Assembly (NCBI GenBank): GCA_964016875.1
Contig: OZ024730.1
Location: 30,171,295 to 30,235,294, forward strand
Origin: Fallopia convolvulus
Taxonomy: Eukaryota; Streptophyta; Magnoliopsida; Caryophyllales; Polygonaceae
Length of the DNA stretch: 64,000 nt
Direction of reading: 5' to 3'
Shown here: piece by piece, positions 33,471-46,592 of the stretch
Position numbering within the stretch: position 1 is the first letter of the stretch
Layout: each line of letters opens with the position of its first letter
Made by a program: the position numbers and the translations under genes
Notes under the pieces: model-generated
The model's database searches: none
The model's input: only the letters and a program-made list of their open reading frames with translations
What the model was told of the DNA's origin: nothing

Positions 33471-33830
33471 TCTGCTTCTAGTAGATTGTTCTGGCTAGAT
33501 TTCACTAACCTCCACAGTCGGTCCCCTAGGTTTACTCAATACGCCCAACACGCACACTTGTCCAGGATTATGACAAATGATCGAGTGCATTGCATGATGG
33601 AGGTGTCATCAGAAATCCAGAATAGACTAACAAGACGCTTTCTGGCGTCTCTTTTTCTTTAGTTTCCATATTGCGATATAACATGAAGCTAGGTGTATCC
33701 ACTCTATTAGTAGCAAGCAAAGCAACTTATTTGGATTTCAATTGTTCGTGTAGAAATCTACTCTTAAGAAAGAGAGAGTTGAGAAACATTTGGCATGTGA
33801 TCAAAAGCATGCATGTAGATCTCACAAACA

Positions 33831-35895
33831 TCACAGTAGCTTGGCTTCAATCTCCTCGAGGCTCAGCCCCTTAGTTTCTGGTATGACGTAGAATATGAAG
33901 AGTAGAGAGAGTATTCCTATTACGCCGAACATGAAGAACACATTTCCAGCTCCAATCAGCTCCTGCAATGGATATGGATGGTGAGACATCAGTCATTTGC
34001 TTATCAACCTACGTTATTATTTTAGCTCCAATATTATCATCGTTTATATATTCCTTAGTCAGATGATCGACTCGTATCAGCACCTCTAGAGGAGAAAAGG
34101 CAAACGTGACTAGAGCATTAGCGCCAAAGTTCACGACAACTGCTATGCTCAGACCTCGCCCTCTCATCCGTAATGGGAAGATCTCTGAGATCATCAGCCA
34201 CCCGATCGGCCCAAATGACAACTACAAAAATAAATAAATAAAAATAATTTTAGACCTCTTTTACGTTTGGAAACCTTAAATTAAATTGAGACATTACCTG
34301 ATAACACCCAACAAAGAAAAGCAACGCAACAACAGCCAAAGCAGGTACGCTACCCAGGAATGTGTAGTATGCCCCCAGAAGGAACAAGGAGATTGTCTGT
34401 CACATGATCAACCACCAAATGATTGTAAACATATGCCACATAGCAGAATGTGATCAAAGTATTCGTAATTAGGAAAAAAAGGCAACAGGAAGAATATGAT
34501 GTCCCTCAAAACTTTTCCCTTTCCGCTAGCATTTTGTTCAATTTTTATAGACAGGGTGAGGATATACACCCGATAGAAGAAAAGGATAAGAGGAGTGTTA
34601 AGCTAGTGTATACCAATCCAGAAACACCGCCAAGAAGAAGAGGTCTTCTCCCAAGCCTGTCAACAGCCAGGACGGCAACTCCCGTCATGATTAGCTGCAA
34701 AGAGTGATAAGAGTAAAAAGCCAATCGGAAAGATAACTTTTTGGCAATAGAAAGGTCATTTGCAACAAATACAGATATATACCTTGAATACGCCGAGTAG
34801 AATTGACACCCTTGTTGAGTTGGATGCACCAGAAAATCCTGCACTCTGTATAATAGTTTAATTATAAGGTAAAGAATAATAACAAACACTTCAATATCAA
34901 ACCCCTCCAAGCTAGCAAGTATACCTCAAGTATAGAAGCAGCATAATACAAGACACTTGGTTGCCCTGTAATCTGCCACAACAAAATCGGCAACGGATGC
35001 AATAAGAAACAGAAGGAAAAAAACCCAAAGACTAACCCTGAATTATCATAGATAGAAATAATAAATGCACCTGTTGAAATAATACTAATCCGGTTCCAAT
35101 GATAAGGGCTTTCAAGTATTTTCCTTGAAATAACTCTCTAGTTGTCACTTGACTCGCTTCACTTACAGAAGCAAGCTCAGACAGAATCCCGTCAACTAGT
35201 TGGGGAGCTGTGTCCGCTAACATTTCCCCCCTCAGCCGACACAAGCAGCCAGCAGCAGTCTGTTTCATTTCTTGCATATCTCCTTTCCCTTGTATAGCAC
35301 AAAGAAGAACCCATCTGGGGGAAGATGGAAGCCACCACATGCCAATGGCCATTACAACAGCTAGAGGAGAGCTAACTCCATACATGTAGCGCCAACCACC
35401 AACAGTTTCAACCAAAAGGCTACCGATAGTATAACCAATCTAAGAAATAGACAGGCAAAATTAGAACTTCAACATAACAAACTCAGAATAGGATTCATCC
35501 AGCGTGTTTTCAATATACTATTATGGAAAAAGAAAAATATTTCAAGCAAGGATACTTACAACCATCCCAATGACTATAAAGAATTCTTTTAGCGATATTA
35601 ATCGACCTCTTATCTGAGAAGCAGCAGTCTCAGCAATGTACATAGGAGCAGCATGCATTGCCTGAATGAGCGAAAAAAAGGGGAAAACTACATTGTTAAA
35701 TCACAACTAGTTGCAGAATCTAAAACTCTCTTAAGGAGCTTATAGAATTATGTATCAGCTACTCTGAATGAGCCAAAAAGGGGAAAAAGCATCAAGAAAC
35801 TGCATATAATTACTCCCGATCATCATTTGTAGATATATCAAATATGCATAGAGAAAGAGTATTGACGGGGATCTGTGAGATTAGACAAACTGTTG

Positions 35896-35945
<50 letters not shown>

Positions 35946-38087
35946 TGAATTGTCCTAGTAAGCATCAGTATCAAATACCAGGCCAATCCCGATTCCAAAC
36001 ACAAAACGCCCAACCACCATGATTGCAAAATCAGGCGCTAGTGCGGTCACAAGAGCTCCAACAAAATAAAGTACAGCAGCTGTTATTAGCTCTCTCCTTC
36101 TGCCAAGAAAATCAGCAATTGCGAAGGCCACAGCAGAACCTATCAATGCTCCGTACAATGATCCACTACTCTGTAACCAGGATTTGCAAACATCATTTGC
36201 AGATGCATATTAGAAGACGACACAAATTTTAGCCTTCAGTTAACAAACATATATCAGCTAAAGAATCGGGAGATGCAGATAACTTACTATGAGACCAATC
36301 TCGACGGAATTCAAATCATACCATGAAACCCCACTCAAAGTTGAAGACTGAAGGAAGAAGAGAGATTCAGAAAACATTGCTGCAACATCTTCAAGATTTC
36401 AATGGAAGTATAAAAGAATACCAGCACATCCAAATCCCACAGCGTCTAGACCCAAGAGAGTCGGCTACTGCACATGCAACATTCAGACTCAACACATCAT
36501 ACCTCAATAGAAATTAAAGCACAGGATGTGGCACCAATATCATATCCGTATAGCAGCCCTCCAAGTGCTGGAAACAGAAATCTGAAATAAACAACTCACT
36601 CCTTAGTACATGTATTTTTTTATAACATGAAACTGACTTCAACATCTTATCATATTAAGCAAGTATCTTTTTGTAAGGAAATATTTTTGTGAGTTATAAA
36701 ACCTATGTTTTCAAACTAGAAATTTAGATTCAAACAATTCATATAACACAGTATAATGCATGATCCTCCCCCTCCCCACCCCGAAAATATAGCTTCATAA
36801 CTTAGTGTGAAAGATTAACATAATCTGTCCAATTGTGAACTTTCAATTCTGCCTGTACATTGGCATTATTCTCCTTCAATAATCAAGAATCAGTCGTGTA
36901 TGAAAGAGAGTGAAATTGCTAGCCAGATTATTGTGTTTGAGAGATGAGATAACATTATCTGGACAGAATCTGACGATTCTCTTTGCTATTCTCTTGTTTG
37001 CAGCTTCTAATGAAACCAAAAAAGGAATACACCGCAACGCACCCAGAAAAACTAAAGAAAATGTTTGCATTAAATATATGAAAGTATGAAACTGACTCTA
37101 ATGAGACGTGACAGTTTAGAAACTGAAGCCTGTATGCGCAGGGGAGCAAGGATAATCATAACAGATATTATATGCTTTGTGATGACCGGGAGTGTAAACG
37201 TTGGATCATCCCATATAACGGGTGAGAATCTCTGAAGTGAGAATACAAGACTAAACCACAGCCTAAATGCCAAGATTAATCTGAGGGTAGGAGAGTATTG
37301 TAGGCCCAGTAACCGTTCATTTAGGCAATTTAATCAACGTTTAGGTTGCTAAGTAAACTCATTAAATAACGATTTACATGACTATTGTAATAATTTCTTG
37401 TTATCAAACATAATATATAGAGATTCAGATGCTAGACTCTTTGGTGTCAGCTAAGCAAATTGCACTTGCGGGGGCTAGCTTATGTATGTACCTACGTACG
37501 CTCATACCTGAAGTCTATCAACTACGAACTTTCATAGTTTGTTCTACAAATTCTACAATCACCTTGCCTGCAGCTTCTTAGAACTATACTTAGCTTTGCT
37601 GAACCCCTAGGTTTAGGGACAAATTCACTCAACTTGCCCAAACTCAACTATGTAATCGAAACTGGATTTGTTGCAGTGAAGGCACTCAAATGAACCTTTC
37701 TTAAGAAAGAAAACCCGAACTCACTGAGCACCATTACGATTAATTCTCAGGAAAAAGAAAAAGAAAAGAAGAAGATAAATCGAGCGGAAAAAAGCTCACG
37801 GGAGTATAGCAGCGGAAACAGAGTAACTCTCCTCACAGCGGGCACCACCATTGAGGAGCGGAAGATGGACGTCGTCAGAGACCTCGCCGGAGGTTTTCCC
37901 GCCCTTATTCTCGCAGAAAAATCACCGAATTTAAGCAATTTAGAATCCATCTTTTCTTTGCTTTCATAATGCCAAACATGAAAGAAAATGAATTCTAATG
38001 TAGCCAAAGAAAAAATACAATTGACAAGCAAAGCCATACTAGCGAAGAGAAAGATAGGCGCTCAGGGTCTGAGCTGCCAGTTGCCAT
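33831..38087 (-). CDS. MFS sugar transporter, vacuolar glucose transporter / D-xylose-proton symporter-like
   Basis: Thirteen coding exons join without a break: 38087-38040, 37909-37800, 36581-36503, 36347-36288, 36170-35979, 35661-35560, 35439-35071, 34972-34925, 34845-34783, 34694-34614, 34396-34298, 34221-34084, 33962-33831. All introns are GT..AG and all but intron 2 are phase 0. The product has 506 residues, close to the roughly 503 of the Arabidopsis At3g03090 (VGT1) / At5g17010 group. Signatures: PALGGLLYGYDIGATS (57-72), DFLGRRREL (about 119-127), GRFVFGIGIGL (153-163), IRGRLISLKEF, WWLPSSPRW, FQQITGQPSV around 320, DRLGRRPLLLGG (about 369-380), GRGLSIAVVVNFGANA, and C-terminal PETKGLSLEEIE from 491. 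This is the 12-helix MFS sugar porter (PF00083) plan. The start MATGSSDPERLSFSSL follows a plausible TATA box. By family it would move hexoses or pentoses with protons, probably at the tonoplast; the substrate is inferred. Confidence 0.93.
35899..35942. repeat. (TA)22 microsatellite in transporter intron 5
   Basis: An uninterrupted 44-bp TA run, 37 bp downstream of the exon 5 splice donor on the minus strand. It is likely length-polymorphic. Confidence 0.95.
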
Positions 38088-38209
38088 TTTTCCTGCGAAC
38101 TTTCTTTTTCTGGAGAGAGCCAAAAATGCAGATGCTTGGTGGGGGTGGGTAGGTGGGATTGTGTAAACAAAAGAAAACGAACTGCCAGCCAAACCTTGGA
38201 AAGGGCAAT

Positions 38210-38216
38210 TTTATAG
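38210..38216 (-). promoter_or_regulatory. TATA box of the sugar transporter gene
   Basis: TATAAAA on the minus strand inside GCCTATAAAATTGCC, about 125 bp upstream of the ATG. A start site some 30 bp downstream would give a 5' UTR of roughly 90 nt. Confidence 0.55.
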
Positions 38217-38845
38217 GCTTTTGAGACGTGTATTTTTTTCCCCATAGATTTCGACGTGGAATTTTTTCTATCGTTGAAAAAAATGCGTTCGAAAATTACT
38301 CCAGCCGGAAACGCCTAGTTTGCAAGTCAAAATAGAATTTTAGTGAGTCGGCTTAAACCCGTTCGCTATTTTTGAAAAAACATGTATATATTAATTTTTT
38401 AGAGAAAGAATCTTTAAGAGATTAAAGGGTACAATATTAAATGGCACGCAGAAGGCCCTATGCTCATGGCCCAATTTTGATTTCTCATTTCTGAACCCCC
38501 AAACCTAATGAAAATCTAGATCTATTCCTAAACTGTTGTCCAGCCGCCCACTCAATCTCACGCCGGCGACGCTCAATTGCCTCCTCCACCGACTCCACTG
38601 GCCTCTATGACCTCTCGCTCCGCTCGCACTCTGGTCGACTTCACTAGCATCTCCTCACCTCCTAAGAGTTCTCGCAAATCGACGTGTTTGTCGCCCACCG
38701 TCGCCGGATCTAGCGCAACCTCTCCCTTCGACAGTCCGACTCCACCGCCTAGGGATGCTCAATGGGTTTGAATCGCAAATCGACGAGTCCGACTCCACCT
38801 CCGACAGTCCGAATCTCGCAAATCGACGTGCTTGCTGCCACCATC
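38217..38845. other. upstream region of the transporter gene
   Basis: No convincing gene. 38530-38840 is GC-richer, with repeated GCAAATCGACG and CCGACTCCACC motifs; the 64-codon frame at 38577 is Ser/Pro/Thr-rich with no recognised domain. Confidence 0.5.
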
Positions 38846-39194
38846 GTCGATTTGCGACGTGTTTGCTGCTGAGGTCCCAATTGATGTTAGAAATTGAGTG
38901 GGCCTATATGGATGGCTATATATCATAGAAACCCTAGCCAAACAACATCGAATTAAGGTCTTCCATTTTATCTATGTTGGTAGTCGTCTCTTGAGTATTC
39001 AAGTATTTCAGTGTTGGATTTTGATTTCTATTTGATTTTTTGTGAACGAATGCAAGTCGATTTGCGACGTGTTTGCTGCTGAGGTCCCAATTACTGTTGG
39101 AAATTGAGTGGGCCTATATGGATGGCTATATATCATAGAAACCCTAGCCAAACAACGTCGAATTAAGGTCTTCCATTTTATCTATGTTGGTAGT
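38846..39194. repeat. 139-bp direct duplication, second copy cut by an LTR
   Basis: 38846-38984 and 39056-39194 are near-identical, starting GTCGATTTGCGACGTGTTTG and ending TATGTTGGTAGT, with a 210-bp period. They differ at about five positions. The second copy ends exactly where the TGTAACACC end of a chromovirus LTR begins. Confidence 0.88.
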
Positions 39195-39441
39195 TGTAAC
39201 ACCCCGTTTTTACACTGAGGCGCTACTCGGTATAGACCTCACCGGGTACTACCTAAGCTAGTTTGACAACAAGTTCACTAGGATCTTGCAACTCGGACAC
39301 GAAGAGAAAACATAAATAAAACATCCAACTTGTATTTATAAAATCCAAGTATAGAAAACTAGCATGTAAACCAAAACAACCTAACTTACATCACCATGTA
39401 CATGTAAACATTTCTTTATCAAAACTACATGCTATACAAAA
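39195..39441 (-). repeat. 3' LTR of the 39-57 kb chromovirus, outer part
   Basis: Starts TGTAACACCCCGTTTTTACA on the plus strand (LTR 3' end in element orientation) and matches 56419-56660. It is interrupted after CTATACAAAA by the SIRE LTR; CAAAA (39437-39441) is the duplicated target. Confidence 0.9.
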
Positions 39442-40500
39442 TGTTGGGACGTTGTTGGGACCTCTGGTTCTAAACAACGGATCAACGATGTCATTCTCCG
39501 AGTTTTGATAATGACAAACACCATGAGGAACTAATGTGGTTTGTTCAAGTATTTCTAAGGAACGCAGGTACAACCAAGAACTCCCATGAATGACCAAAAG
39601 CCACAGAAGCTCACAATGCAGAGTTTCCATCAAGGGAACTCTGAAGAGCAAAGTTCCCATAAAATGGGAACTCCCAGGAATGATCAAGAGAACACAGGTT
39701 TACACGATGAAGAGTTTTCATCAAGGGAACTCTGAAGAAGACAGTTCTCATAACATGGGAACTCACATGTGAGGACAACGACCGTTCAGCGCAGATCGCG
39801 GGATTCTGTCTTGGACAGTCCGAATGAACATTTTGAGGATCAGACTGTCACGAATGATCCAACGGTCCGATTGATTCAAGAAGTTGACCTAGTTCAAACC
39901 AAAGTCACATGTGAAGAAAGTACAACTTGGGCATCAAGCAAAGGGCATTTTGGACACAAATGAAAGACGCGATTGCCCAAGCACACCTGGTCTATAAAGC
40001 CAAATGAATAGTACTCAGATTGAGTACTTCTCCCAGAACTCACAAACACCCACACCAGAGAAAAGAAAGAAAAAGAAGAGATGTCCCCGCCGGCGAGTGT
40101 GTGATCTCGACGACAGTGGAGCCGAAGTTCCCAGGGGCAAGGGAACTGAGAAGTCGGTGTAAGGTTTGAGTTACTTGTATTTTGTTGTTGTGAGCTTAGG
40201 AACTCAGTTGAGAGGATTCACTAGTGTTGCTAGAGTTAGGTAGAACTCGTAGGAACAGAGAAGTGTGGATTCGGCTGTTGTAACTAAGGAACAAAGCAAT
40301 CAATATAAGTAAGTCATTCAAAACCTCCAAGCGGAGGTAGAGGTTTACCCACACAACTAGTTGGTTGTAGTGGGGTTCCTCTATAAGGGAACTGCGTTCT
40401 TTACTGCTTTTAAATACTTGCGTTTACTTTATTTTCGCTGCCTTGGGAACAACTTAACAACCAGTTCCCAAGCTCTTTGCTAACGGTTTACGATCCAACA
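39442..40500 (+). repeat. SIRE 5' LTR
   Basis: Bounded by TGTTGGGACG and CGATCCAACA. It contains ten GGGAAC/GTTCCC hexamers and an internal repeat: CATCAAGGGAACTCTGAAGA occurs twice, about 90 bp apart. Small frames inside have no known domain. Confidence 0.95.
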
Positions 40501-40502
40501 AT

Positions 40503-40514
40503 TGGTATCAGAGC
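40503..40514 (+). other. SIRE primer-binding site
   Basis: TGGTATCAGAGC two bases after the 5' LTR; initiator Met-tRNA type. Confidence 0.92.
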
Positions 40515-40553
40515 AGGTTTGCTCTAGATTTGTGTTAGCATCGCAGGTATCAA

Positions 40554-42493
40554 ATGGCTCAGGAACTTACTCAGGTAGTGAACAACACTAGTAAGCCGCC
40601 GAGGCTTATTACAGGAAGATTCGAAAGCTGGCAACGCGACATGAAGGATTGGATGTGTGGCCAGGATTACCAAGCCTGGTGTGTTATCGAGAGAGGGAAC
40701 TTCGAAATTGATCCAGCTATAGTCAACGACCTCACCAAATGGGGACCCAACGAATACAAGTGTATGGAGGCCAACTACAAGGCCAAACAGTACTTGAAGA
40801 GGTCCATGTGCGTACAAGACTGTGACAGGGTAGCAAATCTTGACACAACTAAGGAAATGTGGGAAGCCATCCAACAAATGCACGTTGGGAACTCAGATCT
40901 CCGAGAAGATCTTCAGATGAATGCAAAAAGGGAGTTCTTCAACTTCCAAATGGAGATGGGAGAATCTGTCGATAGCTATCAGTCCCGATTTGAAGGACTT
41001 TGCACCAAAATGGAAGGCTTGGGGATCACCAAAGAAGAAATCACCCATAAGATGAAGATCCAACAACTCTTCAACGGATTGACTGAAGAATGGGCAAACG
41101 ATAGAACAATGTTAAGGAGAATCCGGAAAATAGAACTCTCATGCTCCATCAAGTGTTTGGAAAGCTAGTGGGATACGAGAAGAGAAAGATCGATGATAAG
41201 GAACAGACGCGAGCACATCGAGGGATCGCACTCAAAATTGAGAAGATGCTCAAATCAACTCAAGAACAACACGAAGACTCCGAAGAAGAAGAGGATGAGG
41301 AGCTAGTTCTCGTAACAAAGGCTCTTCGAAACTTCTACAAAGGGAAGCTCAAAAAGAACAGTGGGAAATGGGGAAAAGGACAGAGTTCCCAAAGAAAATC
41401 CGCAGAGAAGGACCTCTCAGATGTCACATGTTACAAGTGCAACAAGAAAGGACACTTCGCTAAGGAATGCCCATAGGGAACGGACGACCGGAAGCAAGAG
41501 AAAAAGGCCTACATCGCCACCTGGAGCGATGATGAGGACGAAGATCCCGAGTCATGAGCACTCCCAGACATGTGCGGAATGGCCATAGGAGAAACCACTG
41601 GGGAACATTCCAGTGAGGTAACCACTGAAACTGTTCTTGCTTCTCTGAATAACAATGAAAAACCTGAGCTGTTGAAAATTCTTTCAAGTCTTGTGAAAGA
41701 TAATATAAAACTGCAAAACAAGTTGGAAAAACAGGAACACATAAATGCTCAATTAGTTGGTCTTGAACCCTGTCCCAACTGCATATCCCTTCTCGAAAAA
41801 CTCAAGTCCCATGTGTCTCACATCGTAGATCTAGAAAATGAAATCAAAACTCTAGAGAAAGATGAGAACACCCTCTTACAAAACCTGAGTAAGACTCCCG
41901 AACATCTTGAAGCCTCTAGTTCCCAAATCAAGTTTGTCCCAGCCAAACACGGCATAGGATACAAAACTGAGATCCCAAAGAACGGGAAGTCACCCCTGAG
42001 TGAACATGAAATCCATGAGTGTAGGGCCTTAGAACTCCAATGTGAGAAACAGAAAAATGCTCATCTCGAGGAGAAAATCAGGGTCCTAGAGAGTGGGAAA
42101 GGTGGTGAGAAAGATTATTACATTGGGAACACTCGACATAGACTTTATGTCCAAATTGCTAAGGGAAACGGGTCACGAGTGTACAATAAGGAAACTATGG
42201 ATAGGAACAGAATCCAGAGACCACACCCAAAATACTACCTAGGAGAATACTATAAGACGTGCTGGAACTGTGGTGCTCATGGGCACTACAAGGAAGCATG
42301 TCCCAAGAAGAGAGCCCAAACCCTCAAAAACCGTGAATTCCTGAACAAACAAAAACATCATGCTAATCACCAAAGGAACTCCAACTCTCAAATCACTCAT
42401 GATATCAACATCGCTGACTATGTTTTAAATGAGAATATTTTCCCTTGCAAGGGACCTGGCAAGAGTCATCTTGCCTGGGTCTCAAAACACTAA
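40554..42493 (+). pseudogene. SIRE gag, frameshifted
   Basis: Starts ATG at 40554 (MAQELTQVVNNTSKPPRLI). The UBN2-type capsid region follows: WQRDMKDWMCGQDYQAW, NLDTTKEMWEAIQQMHVG, GESVDSYQSRFEGLCTKMEG and QQLFNGLTEEWANDR. The frame shifts near 41150. Then come an acidic stretch (EDSEEEEDEELV), knuckle one CYKCNKKGHFAKEC (41429-41470), a TAG at 41474-41476, a coiled-coil-like segment (LLEKLKSHVSHIVDLENEIK) and knuckle two CWNCGAHGHYKEAC (42260-42301). The frame ends at 42493, just before the pol frame opens. Two knuckles separated by a coil fit the long gag of this lineage. It would form particles in the cytoplasm. Confidence 0.88.
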
Positions 42494-42506
42494 CTTTTCC
42501 TTGTAG

Positions 42507-45500
42507 GTGGCAGTGAGAGGGAACAATGCATGGTTCATAGATAGTGGATGCTCGAACCATATGACCGGAAACAAAGATATCCTCATCTCACTCCACACTC
42601 ATGCCGAAGGAGGCCACGTCTCATTTGGCAATAAAAACAAGGGAGAAGTAATTGGAAAAGGAGAAGTGTTGCTCAATAGATCAATCAAAGTCAGCAATGT
42701 AAATCTGGTGAAAGATCTGGGGTACAATCTCTTAAGTGTTGCCCAGATGTGTGATCAAGGGAACAACGTTGTCACCTTCGACTCAGAAGAATGCCTAGTT
42801 ATCAACAAAAATACCAGCAAAGTGATTCTGACAGGAAGAAGGCACAACAACGTTTATGTAGTAGATATAGAATTTGAACCACCAATGAAGCTGTGTCTTG
42901 CGCGTTCCCACGATGACACGGAACTCTGGCACCGAAGACTAGGACATGCAGGTGTCAATCAAATCCTAAAGCTCTATCTATAGGATCTAGTCATCGGTCT
43001 TCCACGAATCAATCTCGAAAGAGTCCAAATGTGTGAAGCATGCATTCGAGGGAAATAGACTAGGAACTCGTTCAAACCCAAAAAGGTGGTGAGCACAACC
43101 AGGCCTTTAGAGCTAATTCACATGGATCTCTGTGGTCCCATGCGAATAGCCAGCTATGGTGGAAAAAGGTACATGTATGTCTTAATTGATGATTTTTCTA
43201 GATTCACCTGGGTTATTTTCTTGAAGGCAAAATCACAAGCTTTTGAAGAGTTCGAGCCCTTCATCAAAAGAACAGAAGTAAGCATGGGGCTAAAACTAAA
43301 AGCCATCAGGTCTGACCATGGAACTGAGTTTCAAAACTCAGAGTTCCTTAACTTCTGTGACAAACATGGGATCTCTCACAACTTCTCAGCCCCTCGCACT
43401 CCTCAGCAAAACGGAGTGGTCGAGAGAAAGAACAGGACCTTGGAGGACATGGCCAGGACCATGATGCTTGAAAGCGGAGTTCCTGAGTATTTCTGGGCTG
43501 AAGCCATCGCCACAGCTACATACATCTTGAACCGAGCCATGACAAGGCCTTTGATCAAGAAGACGTCCTATGAGCTCATCAAAGGGAGAAAACCAAACAT
43601 CTCCCACCTAAGGACCTTTGGATGCACATGCTTTGTCCACAACAATGACAAAGACAACCTTGGCAAATTTGATCTCAGAAGCGATGAAGGGATCTTCCTG
43701 GGATACTCATCACAAAGCAAGGCTTACAAGGTCTATAACAAGAGGACCAAGAAGATAGAAGAAAGCATCCATGTCGTCTTCAACGAGAAATCTGTAAAGA
43801 TGGGAACAGAGACCCAAGGGAAGGAAACTCTGTTCAAACTAGTCAGACAAGAAGATGATGATGATGACGATGATGTGCCAAGGAAGAGAGATGAAGACTA
43901 TCTAAGTGCAAGTAACATTCCACAACCAGGGAACAACAAAGGAGATCCAACTTTCATTGATCAAATCTCCCTCGAAGTTCCCTCCTAAGAAGAAGTACAA
44001 GACACCTCCAACTCTCTTGTTCATCAAGACACTACCCTGCCAGAACCAAGTGTTCAAGGGGAACAAAGAGGGATCTTGCCAGATATTTCTGAAGAAACAC
44101 TCAATGAAGAAGCTGAAGACGAGTGTTCCCATGAAAAAGAAGCCTCCACTGAAGATGACACAAGTGCAAGGGAACCCACTCGTACAAGAAACTTTCAATA
44201 AAGGAAGGACCACCCCATTGAGAACATCATCTCCCCTTATGATAAAGGTGTACAAACTCGTTCCTCTCTCAATAACTTTTGTGTTTTTAACGCGTTTGTT
44301 TCATTGGTGGAACCCAAAAACATCAAAGAAGCCTTGAAAGACCCAGACTGGATTCAAGCTATGCAAGAGGAGCTCCACCAATTCGAGAGGAACAAAGTTT
44401 GGAAGCTAGTTCCAAGGCCCAAGAACAAGAACATCATAGGAACTCGATGGGTCTTCAGAAACAAGCTTGATGACACTGGGGCTGTAGCAAGGAACAAGGC
44501 AAGACTGGTGGCACAAGGCTACAAGCAAGAGGAAGGAATTGATTACGAAGAGACTTTCGCACCAGTCGCCAGGATCGAGGCCATCCGACTCTTAATTGCC
44601 TATGCTGCTCACAAGGGATTCAAGCTCTATCAAATGGATGTGAAAACAGCCTTCCTCAACAGACATCTCAAGGAAGAAGTATATGTGGCCCAACCCCCAG
44701 GATTCGAAGATGAGAAGCTACCCAACCATGTCTACTTCTTGGAGAGGGCCCTCTACGGACTCAAAGAAGCTCCCCGAGCTTGGTATGATGGGTTTGCTCA
44801 ATTCCTCTTGTCCCATGGATACCTTCGAGGTTCCATAGACAAGACTTTGTTTCTAAAGAAAGAGTCTAAAGGCATTTTGATTGTGCAAGTATATGTTGAT
44901 GACATTGTTTTTGGAGCAACTAACTAAACTCTTGTAGAGAAATTTAAGAACCTCATGAGCAGTGAGTTTGAGATGAGTCTCATTGGGGAACTCACGTTCT
45001 TCTTGGGACTTCAAATATCTCAAACCAAGGAGGGAACAAAGATTCATCAACAGAAATACATCAAGGAAATGCTTGTAAAGTATGGGATGGAACACTCCAA
45101 GCCTCTTGACACTCCCATCTCACCAAATTCAAGGCTCAATGCGGATGAAACAGGTATAAGTGTGGACCAAAGAAACTATCGAGGTATGATTGGGTCCCTT
45201 CTCTACTTAACAGCTAGTAGACCTGATATCATGTTCTCCGTATGTCTTTGTGCTCGTTTTCAAGCTAACCCTATGGATTCACACCTGAAAGAGGTCAAGA
45301 GGATTTTCAGGTATCTCAAAGGGAACGATAACTTGTGCCTTTGGTATCCAAGGAACAGTTTCCTTGAGCTCATTGCATACACAGATGCAGATTTTGCAGG
45401 GCACCTGGTTGATAGAAAGAGCACATCAGGAATGGCCCAGTTCCTAGGGTCATGCTTAGTTTCATGGGGATCTAAAAAGCAAAACTCAGTGGCACTCTCC

Positions 45501-45806
45501 ACAGCTGAAGCAGAATATGTGGCTGCCACATCTTGTTGTTCCCAAGTTCTATGGCTTAAGTCATAACTCCAGGATTACGGTATGTCTTTTGGCCCAGTTC
45601 CCATACTTTGTGATAATACTAGTGCCATAAACATTTCCAAAAATCCTGTGCATCATTCTAGGACTAAGCATATAGATATAAGGCATCACTTTCTACGTGA
45701 CAATGTTGAAAGTGGGAACATCTTGATGGAACACTGTAGAACTGAAGAGCAAATTGCGGACATTCTCACCAAAGCTTTAGACAGAGGTCCCTACCAGCGT
45801 TTTTGA
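42507..45806 (+). pseudogene. SIRE pol: protease, integrase, reverse transcriptase, RNase H
   Basis: A single frame with no frameshift over 3.3 kb. Protease has WFIDSGCSNHMTG. The pre-integrase finger has LWHRRLGHAG. Integrase has ELIHMDLCGPM, AIRSDHGTEFQ and PQQNGVVERKNRT (D, D, E). RT has RWVFRNKLDDTG, YKQEEGIDYEETFAPVARIE, YQMDVKTAFLN and VYVDDIVFGA. RNase H has AYTDADFAGHLVDRKSTSG and LSTAEAEYVAATSC, ending DILTKALDRGPYQRF. In-frame stops lie at 42981, 43056, 43986, 44199, 44925 and 45564, all TAA or TAG. All catalytic motifs look intact. Confidence 0.93.
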
Positions 45807-46592
45807 ATGCTTCTAGGGATGATTACTCTAAACTAAACAAGTCCCTGTTTGTCTCTCCCTCAATGCCTGACTAGTTTCTCTAAGAATGCATGATAGGGAA
45901 TTTGGATTTATTGCTTTCACTTTGCCATGATTACTAGTCTAAAGTTAAATGTGTACAAGGGAACTTTATTTCTTTTGGCCTTACATGATCAACCAGAGTT
46001 CCCTTATCCCTCTTTACAAGCCACTATGACGGTTGATCATATAACCTACCCTAAGCCAAGGACCAGACAAACGCTTCTCATGAGCCAAAATGTTTACTCC
46101 TTTATCGAGTCACAAATTGTCTGGTTCCCTTTGAGTTCCCTAGCCCCACAAAAGGATGAGTGTGAAGTTTCCCTAACCACTTCACTCTCCCTGACCTTGA
46201 TGCGATCATGGGAACTGGTACACACAAGCAAGGGAACGCTGACTTCTCTAAGAAAATGAACCGTCACTTGGGAAGCGGGATTTTGTGTCAGAAACTCTGA
46301 AGCAATGAGGGCCAAGTATTCAAATTTTGAAAGGACTTCCCTAGAGATTGTGACGTGTGTCAAGAGGCGTGCTACGGAAGTTGAAATGATGCCCCACATT
46401 CATTGGGCAACGGTTATCGAGGATTTCTCACTTCCCTTTCTACCCTTCGCCCCTTCTCTCCTTAAAACCCTAGTTTTCCATTTTTGGGATCTTATTCCAT
46501 CTTCAACCTCTGTCATTCATCTTCCCCACATCCCTTTCACTCTCTTTTTCGAGAAACCTCCAATCTTTCTCTCTTCCCAAAATTCTCCTCAA
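45807..46592. other. SIRE spacer between pol and the third ORF
   Basis: No credible gene; several GGGAAC/GTTCCC hexamers. It likely carries leader sequence for the third ORF. Frames here are short and lack known domains. Confidence 0.55.
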
